Shown: one piece after another, positions 1-8,283 of the stretch
How the letters are laid out: every line of letters begins with the position of its first letter
How positions within the stretch are numbered: position 1 is the stretch's first letter
Assembly: GCF_001905545.1 (NCBI RefSeq)
Contig: NZ_LIPD01000010.1
Location: forward strand, 248,001 to 312,000
DNA: 64,000 bases
Source of the DNA: Streptomyces sp. CB02056
GTDB lineage: Bacteria; Actinomycetota; Actinomycetes; Streptomycetales; Streptomycetaceae
Direction of reading: 5' to 3'
Position numbers and translations under genes: made by a program
Notes under the pieces: model-generated
Told to the model about the DNA's origin: nothing
Seen by the model: the letters and a program-made list of their open reading frames with translations, nothing else
Database searches by the model: none

Positions 1-95
1 TGCACGGGCGTTCGCCGTTCATCGACGAGCCGGGCCCGTACGCCCGGCGGATGCTGCGGGTCTGGGTGAACGAGGGGGAGGAGTGGACGCCGTGA
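1..95 (+). CDS. C-terminal end of a TauD/TfdA (clavaminate-synthase-like) dioxygenase, partial
   Basis: Only the last 30 codons are in the window (reading frame from base 3, stop TGA at 93-95). The visible residues begin HGRSPF and end EGEEWTP. An HGR-x-PF motif close to the C-terminus is typical of 2-oxoglutarate/Fe(II) oxygenases of the TauD/clavaminate synthase family, where the histidine is the distal metal ligand and the arginine binds 2-oxoglutarate. The stop overlaps the GTG start proposed for the next gene (GTGA at 92-95), so the two are probably translationally coupled. The substrate cannot be told from this fragment. Confidence 0.6.
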   Translation, partial: HGRSPFIDEPGPYARRMLRVWVNEGEEWTP

Positions 96-907
96 CCGCT
101 GGAGCCGAGAGCACGGGAGCCGTGACCGCCGGAGCCGGCACCGGAGGCGCGCCCGCACCGCACGGGCGGGTGGCGATCGTCACCGGCGGGGGCAGCGGCC
201 TCGGCCGGGCCTCGGCACTGGCCCTGCTGGCGGCCGGCTGGACCGTGGCCGTCGCCGGGCGGCGCAAGGACGCGCTGGAGGAGACCGCCGCCCTGGCCGG
301 GCCCGGGGCCGCCCGGGTGCTGCCCGTCCCGACGGACATCCGCAGCCCGGAGGAGGTCGCCCGGCTCTTCGACACCGTCCTCGACCGCTACGGCCGGGTG
401 GACCTGCTGTTCAACAACGCGGGCGCCGCCGCCCCGCGCCGGCCGATCACCGAGACCCCGTTCGAGGACTGGAACCGGGTGCTGGACACCATCGTCACCG
501 GCGGCTTCCTCTGCGCCCGCGAGGCCTTCCGGGTGATGAGCACCCAGACCCCGCAGGGCGGGCGGATCATCAACAACGGCGCGCCCTCGGCCTACGTGCC
601 GCGCCCCAACTCCATCGCGTACACCGCCGCCAAGCACGCCGTGCTCGGCCTCACCAAGGTGCTCGCCCTGGACGGCCGGGCGTACGGCATCTCCTGCGGG
701 CAGATCGACGTCGGCAACGTCACCCCGGTGGACGGCGGCCCGCAGCCGGCCGCGATGCAGGCCGACCGGACCATGGCCGTCGAGGCGACCATCCCGGTGG
801 ACCGCTTCACCGAGGCCCTGGTGCTGATGGCCTCGCAGCCGCCGGACACCACCATCCAGTCCCTGGTCGTGCTGCCGACCACCATGCCGTTCGTCGGAAG
901 GGGCTGA
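92..907 (+). CDS. Short-chain dehydrogenase/reductase (SDR)
   Basis: Classical NAD(P)-dependent oxidoreductase of about 271 residues. The cofactor-binding motif TGGGSGLGRA lies near residue 30, followed by the NNAG motif, a serine-containing stretch GAPSAY and the catalytic YTAAK (YxxxK), so the catalytic machinery looks intact. GTG at 92 is preferred over GTG at 83: the purine-rich GGGGGAGGAG (73-82) is correctly spaced for 92 but abuts 83, and 92 forms a GTGA overlap with the upstream oxygenase stop. It sits between an oxygenase and a methyltransferase, suggesting a small tailoring or catabolic operon. The substrate is unknown. Confidence 0.85.
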   Translation: MTAGAESTGAVTAGAGTGGAPAPHGRVAIVTGGGSGLGRASALALLAAGWTVAVAGRRKDALEETAALAGPGAARVLPVPTDIRSPEEVARLFDTVLDRYGRVDLLFNNAGAAAPRRPITETPFEDWNRVLDTIVTGGFLCAREAFRVMSTQTPQGGRIINNGAPSAYVPRPNSIAYTAAKHAVLGLTKVLALDGRAYGISCGQIDVGNVTPVDGGPQPAAMQADRTMAVEATIPVDRFTEALVLMASQPPDTTIQSLVVLPTTMPFVGRG

Positions 908-910
908 GCC

Positions 911-1657
911 GTGCTGGTCAGCGCACGCTCCTTCGCGGAGTACCGGGCGATGTTCGCGCTCACCGAACGCGACCTGGCGCAGCGCGTCCTGGACTGCCCG
1001 GCCGGCGCCGCGAGCTTCGTGGCGGAGGCCGGGCGGCGCGGCATCGACGCCGTCGCCGTCGACCGCCAGTACGCCGAGCACCGCGAGGAGCTGGGCCTGC
1101 TGGTGGAGCGGGAGACCGGGTTCAAGCGCGAGCGGCTGGTGAAGGAGACGGCCGACCACGTGTGGTCCTGGTACACCGACGCGGACGACATGATCCGCCA
1201 GTGGACCGCCAACGCCCGGGACTTCCGCGCCGACATCGCCGCCCGCCCGGACCGCTACGTGGCCGGCTCGCTGCCCGAACTCCCCTTCGCCGACGACTCC
1301 TTCGACCTGGTGCTCAGCTCGCACCTGCTGTTCTCGTACGGCAACCGGCTGGACGGGGACTTCCACCGGGCGGCCCTGCTGGAGCTCGCCCGGGTGGCAC
1401 GGCGCGAGGTGCGGGTGTTCCCGCTGATGGTGTACGACACGCGGGAGCGCTACCCCGGGCTGGAGCCGCTGCGCGAGGAACTGGCGGACCTCGGCGTCCC
1501 CAGCCGGGTGGAGCGGGTGGCCTACGAGTTCCGGCCGGGGGAGAACGAGATGCTGGTGCTCGCCACGGCGGGCTACCGGACGCCGGCCCGGACCGCGGCG
1601 GGCGCCGCCGTGGCCGAGGACCCGGTGCGGTGGCGGCACCGGGAGGCCGGGGACTGA
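911..1657 (+). CDS. SAM-dependent methyltransferase-like protein
   Basis: A 248-residue class I methyltransferase-fold protein. An N-terminal VLDCPAGAASF segment matches the SAM-binding motif I position (D-x-x-A-G), followed by a DAVAVD acidic strand and the LPFADDSFDLVLSSHLL segment of motif II/post-motif II. It starts with GTG three bases after the SDR stop, so it belongs to the same operon. The same fold is found in many Streptomyces proteins of unknown substrate, and small-molecule methylation is only the default inference. A strong hairpin follows the gene. Confidence 0.7.
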   Translation: MLVSARSFAEYRAMFALTERDLAQRVLDCPAGAASFVAEAGRRGIDAVAVDRQYAEHREELGLLVERETGFKRERLVKETADHVWSWYTDADDMIRQWTANARDFRADIAARPDRYVAGSLPELPFADDSFDLVLSSHLLFSYGNRLDGDFHRAALLELARVARREVRVFPLMVYDTRERYPGLEPLREELADLGVPSRVERVAYEFRPGENEMLVLATAGYRTPARTAAGAAVAEDPVRWRHREAGD

Positions 1658-1678
1658 CCGCTGCCGGTCGCCCGCTCG

Positions 1679-1717
1679 CGCCCCGGGCCGGAGCCGTACG
1701 AGCTCAGGCCCGGGGCG
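1679..1717. terminator. Intrinsic terminator-like hairpin
   Basis: Perfect 11-bp inverted repeat (CGCCCCGGGCC at 1679-1689 pairing with 1707-1717) about 20 bases after the methyltransferase stop. There is no U-tract, as is common in Streptomyces terminators. Confidence 0.6.
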
Positions 1718-1787
1718 GGCCCGGTCGGGTCGGTCCGCGGGTCGGTCGGTGGGTCGGTCGGCGGCCCGCGGAAATCCGTACCGGTTC

Positions 1788-1819
1788 GTTGTCGTCCGTT
1801 TCCGGTGGGTGCCGCGTCC
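1788..1819 (+). promoter_or_regulatory. Putative SigE-family (ECF) promoter
   Basis: GTTGTCGTCCG at 1788-1798, a 16-base spacer and CGTCC at 1815-1819, with the ATG seven bases later. The arrangement, including the distance to the ATG, matches base for base in spacing the region upstream of the ECF sigma gene at 15094 (minus strand). CGTC is a usual -10 core of actinobacterial ECF promoters. The short distance implies a leaderless or nearly leaderless transcript. Confidence 0.55.
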
Positions 1820-1826
1820 TGGTGGT

Positions 1827-3119
1827 ATGAACCACTGTCCAGTCCGACCCGAACCCGACCTGCGCCCCGGCCCCCAGGAAGCCGCGCCGGAACGAGGGAC
1901 CCCGCCTCCGCGCCGGGCCGATCCGGTGCTGGCCGCGGTCGCGGTGGCGGCGGTGGCGTCCGCGCTCCTGCTCCGGGGCCTGCTGCTGCAGTACGAGTCG
2001 TCGGACTGGTACTACTTCCTCGGCCCCTGGTACCGGTACATCGCGGCGCACGGCGGATTCCAGGCCCTCGGCGACACCGGCTTCTCGGACTACAACGTCC
2101 CCTACCTGTACCTGATGGCCGCGCTCGGCCGACTGCCGGTGCCCGCGCTGGCGGCGGTCAAGTGCCTGTCGGTCCTCTTCGACCTGGCGCTGGCCTACTA
2201 CACCCACCGCATCGTCGCGCTGCGGTGGCCGCACCGGCCCTGGCGGCCGTTCGCGGCGGCGGTGACCGTGCTGTTCCTGCCCACGGTCGTGACCAACAGC
2301 GGGTGGTGGGCCCAAGCCGACGCGATCTTCACCGCCTTCCTGCTCGGCGGCGTCCACCACCTCCTGCGCGGCCGGCCCTGGTGGACCTGCGCCTTCTTCG
2401 GGATCGCCCTGGCCTTCAAGCTCCAGGCGGTCTTCCTCTTCCCCCTGCTGCTCGTCGTGGTCCTGGCCCGGCGGATGCCGTGGCGGTGCCTGCTGGCCGT
2501 CCCGGCCGCCTACCTGGCGCTCGACGTCCCCGCCGTGCTGCTCGGCGCCGACCCCTGGCAGCTGCTGACGGTGTACGCCCGGCAGACCGGGACCTACCGG
2601 GACCTCACCCTCAACGCGCCGTCGGTCTACCAGTTCGTCTCGGTGCCGTCCGGCGAGGACGACCCGGTGCGCCGGGCGGGCGTGCTGGTCGCGGGCCTGC
2701 TGGTGCTGGCGCTGATCGCCCTGGCGGTCCGGGCCCTGCGAAGCACCGGAGGCGCGGCCGGAGAGCCCCTTGCCGACAGGTCCACGGCCGGGAGCGGCGG
2801 GGCGGGGCTCACCGGGACGGGGATCCTGCTGCTGGCCACCGTCTCCGCGATCGCGGTGCCGTTCCTGCTGCCGTCCATGCACGAGCGCTACTTCTACGTC
2901 GCGGACGTCCTCAGCGTGATCGTCGCCTTCCACCTGCCCCGGCAGCTCTGGTACCTGCCGGTGCTGGTCCAGCTCGCGTCCTTCGGCAGCTACCTCAAGT
3001 TCATCGCACCCGGCGTGGCGCCGTACCTGTCGATGCCGGCCCACGGCGCGCTGATGCTGCTGGCACTGGTCGCCGTACTCCGGTCCGCCGCCCGGGAGTT
3101 CGGCCTGCTCCGGATCTGA
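1827..3119 (+). CDS. Polytopic membrane protein, GT-C / GPI-mannosyltransferase-like
   Basis: About 430 residues with roughly ten hydrophobic segments from residue ~35 to the C-terminus. The first extracytoplasmic loop carries aromatic and acidic residues (SSDWYYFLGPWYRYI, then FSDYNVPYLYL), a layout seen in polyprenol-phosphate-sugar-dependent GT-C glycosyltransferases. Such enzymes glycosylate exported lipids or proteins; the acceptor here is unknown. The ATG at 1827 has no Shine-Dalgarno but lies seven bases after an ECF-type -10, which favours a leaderless start over the upstream in-frame GTG. It is probably controlled by a SigE-family sigma factor, perhaps the one at 14.6-15.1 kb. Confidence 0.6.
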   Translation: MNHCPVRPEPDLRPGPQEAAPERGTPPPRRADPVLAAVAVAAVASALLLRGLLLQYESSDWYYFLGPWYRYIAAHGGFQALGDTGFSDYNVPYLYLMAALGRLPVPALAAVKCLSVLFDLALAYYTHRIVALRWPHRPWRPFAAAVTVLFLPTVVTNSGWWAQADAIFTAFLLGGVHHLLRGRPWWTCAFFGIALAFKLQAVFLFPLLLVVVLARRMPWRCLLAVPAAYLALDVPAVLLGADPWQLLTVYARQTGTYRDLTLNAPSVYQFVSVPSGEDDPVRRAGVLVAGLLVLALIALAVRALRSTGGAAGEPLADRSTAGSGGAGLTGTGILLLATVSAIAVPFLLPSMHERYFYVADVLSVIVAFHLPRQLWYLPVLVQLASFGSYLKFIAPGVAPYLSMPAHGALMLLALVAVLRSAAREFGLLRI

Positions 3120-3126
3120 CCGGAGC

Positions 3127-3162
3127 CGGGGTGGGCCCGGCGGGGCTGCCGCACCCACCCCG
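3127..3162. terminator. Bidirectional terminator between convergent genes
   Basis: Nine-bp arms CGGGGTGGG (3127-3135) and CCCACCCCG (3154-3162). A second, overlapping hairpin CCGCACCC/GGGTGCGG reaches 3179. The element lies between convergent stops at 3119 and 3181. Confidence 0.6.
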
Positions 3163-3180
3163 ACTCCCTCGCGGGTGCGG

Positions 3181-3873
3181 TCAGTTGACGAAGACCGCCG
3201 GGCTTCCCGACTGGCTGGTGTCCGCGACCGGCCCGTACGTCGCGGAGAAGTAGCCGTCGGCCGGGCAGAGCGTCGAGCCGCCGCTCTTGGCGAAGTGCTC
3301 GGTGCGGAAGGCCAGGCTGTGCGCGGTGTTGTCGGCGCTGCCGGTGAACGCGCCGCTCAGCTGGTAGGAGCAGGTGATGGTGCCGAACCAGGTGTCCAGC
3401 ACGGCGGTGGCCTGGATCGTCCCGGCGGACCCGCCGGTCAGGGTGACCGGCAGGCCGGGCGCGTCGGAGACGGTGACGCCGTACGGCAGGTTGCCGACCG
3501 TCAGGCTGCGCACCGAGGTGACCCCGGTGACGTTGGCGGTGCACGAGCCGAAGGTCAGCCCGGTCAGCGACGCGGTCGCGCTGCCCGGCGCCGCCGGGTT
3601 GCCCAGCACCGAGGCCGAGAGCTGGGAGGTGGCGCAGGTGACACCGGTGGTGCTGGTCGCGGTCGAGTAGAAGGTGGCCTTGGTGCCCGGGGCGAGCGGT
3701 GCGGCGAGCGCGTCGCCGACGGCGACGGCGGTGCCGCCCGCGCTCCCGGCGGTGAGCACCGGGCCGGCGGCGAGGGACTCGGGCGACGCGGAGGCGGGTA
3801 CGGCGGCCAGCGTGAGCGCGGCGGTCGCGCAGACGGCGGCGGCGGTGGCGGGGAGGCGGCGGCTGAAGCGCAT
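3181..3873 (-). CDS. Secreted protein of unknown function
   Basis: 230 residues. The N-terminus MRFSRRLPATAAAV is followed by a hydrophobic Ala-rich core and an ASA cleavage site near residue 29, a Sec (possibly Tat) signal peptide. The mature part is rich in Thr, Ser, Gly and beta-prone segments, with cysteines that may pair (GVTCATS, GSCTAN, ITCSYQ, TLCPAD). A good GAGGAAGAGG ribosome site precedes the ATG. It resembles small secreted proteins common in Streptomyces that have no assigned role. No enzymatic motif is seen. Confidence 0.75.
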   Translation of the reverse strand: MRFSRRLPATAAAVCATAALTLAAVPASASPESLAAGPVLTAGSAGGTAVAVGDALAAPLAPGTKATFYSTATSTTGVTCATSQLSASVLGNPAAPGSATASLTGLTFGSCTANVTGVTSVRSLTVGNLPYGVTVSDAPGLPVTLTGGSAGTIQATAVLDTWFGTITCSYQLSGAFTGSADNTAHSLAFRTEHFAKSGGSTLCPADGYFSATYGPVADTSQSGSPAVFVN

Positions 3874-4011
3874 GGGAAAACCTCTTCCTCGGTGAGGGGC
3901 GAGAAGACGTCCTCTCGCGCGTTCCCGAGCGGTGGGGGCCGGGGAGCGCGCGGCGTTTCCGGGTCCACAGGGTCCAGCCGTGACCGCATGCCGTCAAGGC
4001 GATCGGACGAA

Positions 4012-4059
4012 CTTGCTGACATTTCGTCAACAAGACCGTCCTTGTCAGCAAGACCGTCC
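4012..4059. repeat. Short direct and inverted repeats in an intergenic region
   Basis: A 16-base direct repeat, GTCAACAAGACCGTCC (4026-4041) and GTCAGCAAGACCGTCC (4044-4059), has a period of 18 bases. CTTGCTGAC (4012-4020) is the inverse of GTCAGCAAG (4044-4052). It lies between the divergent genes at 3873 and 4145 and could be an operator. No promoter is obvious. Confidence 0.45.
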
Positions 4060-4144
4060 GCGCCGACGACGCCACGACGCCACGACGGCGCGACGCTCGG
4101 GCTTCCGGCGCGGGTCTTCCCTCCACCCGCCGGGAACCGCCACT

Positions 4145-5641
4145 GTGGTGGACGCGGATCCCTCGGACGGGGTGGGTGGAGTGGGCGACCAGCACGAGAC
4201 GCACAACAGGATCAGCCAGAGCACCATCCACGGCAACGTGTTCATGGGCGGCGTCCTCACGCTGATGGGCGGCCGCAGACCGCGCCTGCGGCTGCTGATC
4301 GCCGTGCTGAGCGTGCTGGCCCTGCTGGGGGCCGGCACGACGTACTGGGCGCTGACCGCGACGGAGGGCGGCAAGGGGCCGGAACTCGGAGCCCACTACG
4401 ACCCCGAGCACGCCGACGCCGACTCGACCACGGTCGTCCCCCGGGTCGTCAAACCGACCGACCCGCCGGCCGTCACCGGCTGCGAAGCCGCCCGGACGTG
4501 GGCGCACGCGCAGGGCGGTACGGACGTGGGCGCGTCGCCGCTGTCGGTCTCGATGGTCGGCAACGGCCACACCGTGGCGATCGAACAGGTGCGGGCGACG
4601 ATCGTGGGCGAGCCCCGCGACCCGCTGTCCGGCACGGTCGTGGACTGCGCCGGACAGGGGGAGGGCAAGAAGATCGACATGGGTGTCGACCTGGACTCCC
4701 CGAACCCGGTCGCGCTGATCGGGGCCGCCGGACCGGTGTCGTTCGCCCCCTACTTCACCGACAAGTACCTCTATCTGGAGGACCGGAAGCCCGAGATCGT
4801 CAGCCTCACCGTGCTCGCGACCCGGCACAGCTACGACTACGTGCTCACGGTCGAGGGCACCGTCGACGGCAAGCGCCGCACCTGGACGCTGAAGGACGGC
4901 GACCGCCCGTTCCACGTCTCCGGGGTGCGCAGGGAGTCCGGCACCGAGCTGTCGACCCACGGCAGGGGCTGGGAGACGAGCTACGGCACCGGCTCCGGCG
5001 AGCGCATCCGGTGCAACCCCTGCTACGACCAGGACCAGCAGGAGATCCCGGGCACCACGGTCGCCGTCGCTCCGGCCGGCTACAGCTTCCCCTCCGAACC
5101 GGGATACCAGCCGGGGGATCCGATCGCCCCGCCGAAGGACCGGCCGACCGCGCAGACGCCGCCGCTGACGGTGGACGGGCACGACGCGGAGTCCGTCGCG
5201 ATCGCCTGGGCCGTCGCCTCGGGCACCTTCGACACCTCCCGCGGCGACACCGGGCCGGCGGCCGTCCTGAGCCGGTCGCGCCGGTACCTGACCTCCGAAC
5301 TGGCCGCCGCCGGCGGCGGGTTGACCGCCTGCGAGGAGAACGGGTCGGCCTGGCCCGCCGACCTGACCGCACGCCGGGGCTGGTCGCTGGTCAGATGGGT
5401 GGTCGCGGGGCCCGCGGCGGGCCGCTTCGATCCGCGCGACCTCACCGGCGAGGTGGTCGAGCTGGAGGTCTCCGCCTACTGCACCTACGCCGCCGAGGAG
5501 GGCTGGTTCCGAACGCCCAGGCAGTCGTACACCCCGCGACTGACGCTCCGACGCGGGCCCGACGGCGGCTACCTGATCTCCGACATCGGCAAGGTGACCT
5601 ACGACATCCCGGCGCTCACCGACCCGGCCCCGCAGCCCTGA
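4145..5641 (+). CDS. Single-pass membrane protein of unknown function
   Basis: About 498 residues from GTG 4145; GTG 4181 is an equally possible start. A short cytoplasmic N-terminus contains HNRISQSTIHGNVFMGG, reminiscent of the short N-x-I-S-x-x-x-x-G-x-V-x-x-G element found in many Streptomyces signalling and conflict-system proteins. One membrane helix follows (LRLLIAVLSVLALLGAG), then a large extracytoplasmic region with several cysteines. The C-terminal part (VAIAWAVASGTFDT onward, ending LISDIGKVTYDI) looks like a separate folded domain. I recognise no enzyme motif. Membrane-attached sensor or stress protein is only a guess. Confidence 0.7.
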   Translation: MVDADPSDGVGGVGDQHETHNRISQSTIHGNVFMGGVLTLMGGRRPRLRLLIAVLSVLALLGAGTTYWALTATEGGKGPELGAHYDPEHADADSTTVVPRVVKPTDPPAVTGCEAARTWAHAQGGTDVGASPLSVSMVGNGHTVAIEQVRATIVGEPRDPLSGTVVDCAGQGEGKKIDMGVDLDSPNPVALIGAAGPVSFAPYFTDKYLYLEDRKPEIVSLTVLATRHSYDYVLTVEGTVDGKRRTWTLKDGDRPFHVSGVRRESGTELSTHGRGWETSYGTGSGERIRCNPCYDQDQQEIPGTTVAVAPAGYSFPSEPGYQPGDPIAPPKDRPTAQTPPLTVDGHDAESVAIAWAVASGTFDTSRGDTGPAAVLSRSRRYLTSELAAAGGGLTACEENGSAWPADLTARRGWSLVRWVVAGPAAGRFDPRDLTGEVVELEVSAYCTYAAEEGWFRTPRQSYTPRLTLRRGPDGGYLISDIGKVTYDIPALTDPAPQP

Positions 5642-5707
5642 ACGGCCCGCCCCGAGCGCCGCGCCCCGAGGGCCTGTCTTCGAACTCGCGTCTGCGAGAA
5701 TCCCGGC

Positions 5708-6511
5708 ATGGCTGAGCACGAGAGCGACCACGGCTACCTCCTGGACAACCGCCAGTCGGAGGCGGGCATCCGCTTCGGCGCCCTCGCCGAACTCTTCGAC
5801 CCGGTGACCTTCCGGCACGTCGACGCCCTCGGGATCGGCCCCGGCATGCGCTGCTGGGAGGTCGGCGCGGGCGGCCCCTCGGTGCCGCTCGGGCTCGCCG
5901 AACGCGTCGGCCCGACCGGCGCGGTGGTCGCCACCGACATCGACGTCTCCTGGACCGCCCCCGCCGCCGGCGGCGTGATCGAGGTGCTGCGCCACGACGT
6001 GGCCGCCGACCCGCCGCCGCCCGGCGGCTTCGACCTGGTGCACGCCCGGCTGGTCCTGGTGCACGTCGCCGACCGCGCCGAGGCCCTGCGCAGGATGGTG
6101 CGGGCGCTGCGCCCCGGCGGCCGGCTGCTCCTGGAGGACGCCGACCCGGCCCTGCAACCGTTGCTCTGCCCCGACGAGTCAGGCCCCGACGAGCGCCTCG
6201 CCAACCGGCTGCGAACGGGCTTCCGCACCCTGATGGCGGGCCGCGGCGCCGACCTCGCGTACGGGCGGACGCTGCCCAGGGCGCTGCGCGAGGCGGGCCT
6301 GGTCGACGTCCAGGCCGACGCGTACTTCCCGATCACCTCGCCGGCCTGCGCGGTCCTGGAGGACGCGACCGTCCGGCAGATCCGCAGACTGCTGGTACGG
6401 GAAGGCCTCGCGACGGACGAGGAGATCGACCGCCACCTGGCCAACGTCGCGACCGGCCGGCTCGACCTGGCCACCGCCCCGATGATCTCGGCGTGGGCGC
6501 GCCGCCCGTGA
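5708..6511 (+). CDS. Class I SAM-dependent methyltransferase
   Basis: 267 residues. Motif I WEVGAGGPSVPLGLAERVG, the acidic ATDID strand, an RHDVAAD segment and FDLVHARLVLVHV with downstream LRPGGRLLLED give a complete methyltransferase domain similar to UbiE/MenG-like small-molecule methyltransferases. The C-terminal third is a variable substrate region. Its stop overlaps the GTG of the next gene (GTGA), so the pair is coupled. The substrate is unknown. Confidence 0.85.
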   Translation: MAEHESDHGYLLDNRQSEAGIRFGALAELFDPVTFRHVDALGIGPGMRCWEVGAGGPSVPLGLAERVGPTGAVVATDIDVSWTAPAAGGVIEVLRHDVAADPPPPGGFDLVHARLVLVHVADRAEALRRMVRALRPGGRLLLEDADPALQPLLCPDESGPDERLANRLRTGFRTLMAGRGADLAYGRTLPRALREAGLVDVQADAYFPITSPACAVLEDATVRQIRRLLVREGLATDEEIDRHLANVATGRLDLATAPMISAWARRP

Positions 6512-7284
6512 CGTCCCCCGGGCCGCCGCCCGCAGGCCTGGACGGGGCCGGGGCCGGCGTGCTGCTCGCCGCGGTGCGCGCCTCCGCCGGGCGGGTGCTC
6601 GCCACCGTCGGCACGCTGACCGACCGGCAGGCCCGTGAGCCCTCCACACTGCCCGGCTGGAGCCGCGCCCACGTCCTCACCCACCTCGCCCGCAGCGCCG
6701 ACGCGTACCGGTGGCTGCTGACCGTGGCCCGCACCGGCACCGAGCCGGGTCCGCGCGCCGGGGCCGCCGCGCCGGACCGCGCCCCGCGCGAGGGCGCCGG
6801 GCGCGGTGCGGCGGAGCCGGCCGCCGACCTGCGGAACAGCCTGGACGGGATGTTCGCGGCGGCCGCCGCGATGCCCGCCGAACGGTGGTCCACGCCGGTC
6901 ACCGCCCTCGCCGGCTGGCGGCACCCGGCGTGGTTCACCCTGCACCGGGCGTGGCGGGAGCTCGAAACCCACCACGTCGACCTGGACCTCGGCCACTCGA
7001 CCGCCGACTGGCCCACCGGGTACGTCGCCTGGGCGCTCGACGGGACGGCGGCCGCCCTGGCCGCGCGCGGATTCCCCGTCGCCCGGCTGACGGCCACCGA
7101 CCTCGGCCGCGACTGGGCCCTGGCGCCGTCCGGCCCCACCGTCAGCGGCCCCGGCCACGCCCTGCTCGCCTGGCTGTCGGGGCGCGGGTCGGCGGAGCGC
7201 CTGCGGGCGGAGGGCCTGCGGGCGGACGGGCCGCTGCCCGGGCCGCCGGGGTGGCCGTTGCCGCCGGTGCCCGGTTGGGGCTGA
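6508..7284 (+). CDS. Maleylpyruvate-isomerase-like, mycothiol-dependent (DinB-fold) protein
   Basis: About 258 residues. The N-terminal LPGWSRAHVLTHLARSADA contains the histidine of the four-helix mycothiol-dependent maleylpyruvate isomerase/DinB family, and RAWRELETHHVDLDLG supplies the further metal-binding histidines. A C-terminal domain with GPTVSG follows. Members use mycothiol, the actinobacterial thiol, for isomerisation or S-transferase reactions. GTG 6508 is chosen because it forms a GTGA overlap with the methyltransferase stop; GTG 6493 is also in frame. The reaction here is not known. Confidence 0.75.
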   Translation: MTSPGPPPAGLDGAGAGVLLAAVRASAGRVLATVGTLTDRQAREPSTLPGWSRAHVLTHLARSADAYRWLLTVARTGTEPGPRAGAAAPDRAPREGAGRGAAEPAADLRNSLDGMFAAAAAMPAERWSTPVTALAGWRHPAWFTLHRAWRELETHHVDLDLGHSTADWPTGYVAWALDGTAAALAARGFPVARLTATDLGRDWALAPSGPTVSGPGHALLAWLSGRGSAERLRAEGLRADGPLPGPPGWPLPPVPGWG

Positions 7285-7502
7285 GGCGGCGGGTCCGGCG
7301 TCCGGTCGCCGGAATGCGGCAACATCTGCTCCTGTAGCGGCGGTTCGGCCTCGTTCACCTCCGCGTCGGCGGGGTTTCCCGAGGGGCGGGTCCACTGGAA
7401 CGGCGGCTCCGGCGGGTTCCGGCGGCGCGATGCCGCCGTCCGCCGTCCGCCACCCGCAGGGGAGGTGGCGGGCGGCGGCCGCCCGGCGCAGACTCACCAG
7501 GC

Positions 7503-8195
7503 ATGACACCCGCCCTCCCGACCACGGACCGAACCCCGACCACGGACCGAACCCCCAGCACGGACCGACGCCCGCACCTGCTCGTCGTGAGCGGCCCGCC
7601 CGGAGCGGGCAAGACCACGCTGGCGCACGCCCTGGCCGACGCGCTCGGCCGCCCGGCGGTCTGCCGGGACTCGATCAAGGAGCGGATGGCCGCCGCCCGG
7701 CAGGCCCAGGCCCAGGCCGAGGACCTGGACCCGGACGTGGACCAGGACCTGAACCAGCGGACGCTGACCGAGTTCTTCCGCACCGTCGACGGACTCCTGC
7801 GCGCGGGAACGGACCTGGTGGCGGAAGCGGCCTTCCAGGACCGGCTGTGGCGGCCCGGTCTGCTGCCGCTCGTCGGCCGCGCCGAGCTGCGCATCGTACG
7901 CTGCACCGTCGACCCCGGGACCGCCCGCGAGCGCATCGCCCGCAGGGCCGCCGAGGAACCCGGTCGCGCCGTCCACGCGGACGGTGAGCTGCTGCGCCGC
8001 ATCGCGCGCGGCGAGCGGCCGATCGAGTCCTGGGTGCCGATCGCGCTCGACGCCCCCTGCCTGGCCGTGGACACCACCCGGGGCTGGAACCCGCCGCTGG
8101 AGCGGATCACGGCCTTCGCCGCCGGTGCCGCCGGTGTCACCGAGGAGCCGTCCGGGCGGGTGGGGAACCACGTGCCGCGGGGTCGGAAGAGCTGA
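7503..8195 (+). CDS. P-loop kinase-like AAA ATP-binding protein
   Basis: 230 residues. The Walker A motif SGPPGAGKTTLA is at residues 30-41. The body resembles zeta-toxin/adenylylsulfate-kinase-like small kinases: CRDSIKE after strand 2, LVAEAAFQD (Walker-B-like) and an Arg-rich lid RIARRAAEE. The N-terminus holds a short tandem peptide (TTDRTP repeated, then STDRRP) encoded by an 18-base direct repeat at about 7520-7572, suggesting recent slippage expansion. A small-molecule phosphotransfer role is an inference from the fold. Confidence 0.7.
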   Translation: MTPALPTTDRTPTTDRTPSTDRRPHLLVVSGPPGAGKTTLAHALADALGRPAVCRDSIKERMAAARQAQAQAEDLDPDVDQDLNQRTLTEFFRTVDGLLRAGTDLVAEAAFQDRLWRPGLLPLVGRAELRIVRCTVDPGTARERIARRAAEEPGRAVHADGELLRRIARGERPIESWVPIALDAPCLAVDTTRGWNPPLERITAFAAGAAGVTEEPSGRVGNHVPRGRKS

Positions 8196-8283
8196 CAGGA
8201 CCGCGCGGTGCCGCGATCACGTCCCGACGCGTCCGGGACCTGTGCCGGCCCCTCCTGCGGCGCCACGCCCTAACCTCGACGGT

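Noticed and set aside
1749..1826. Upstream GTG/ATG starts for the membrane glycosyltransferase-like gene
   Set aside because: They would place the ECF promoter inside the coding region and add an Arg-rich leader without ribosome site.
2990..6157. Minus-strand open frame of more than 1000 codons
   Set aside because: It spans several well-supported genes and the translation has no domain-like character; it results from third-position GC bias.
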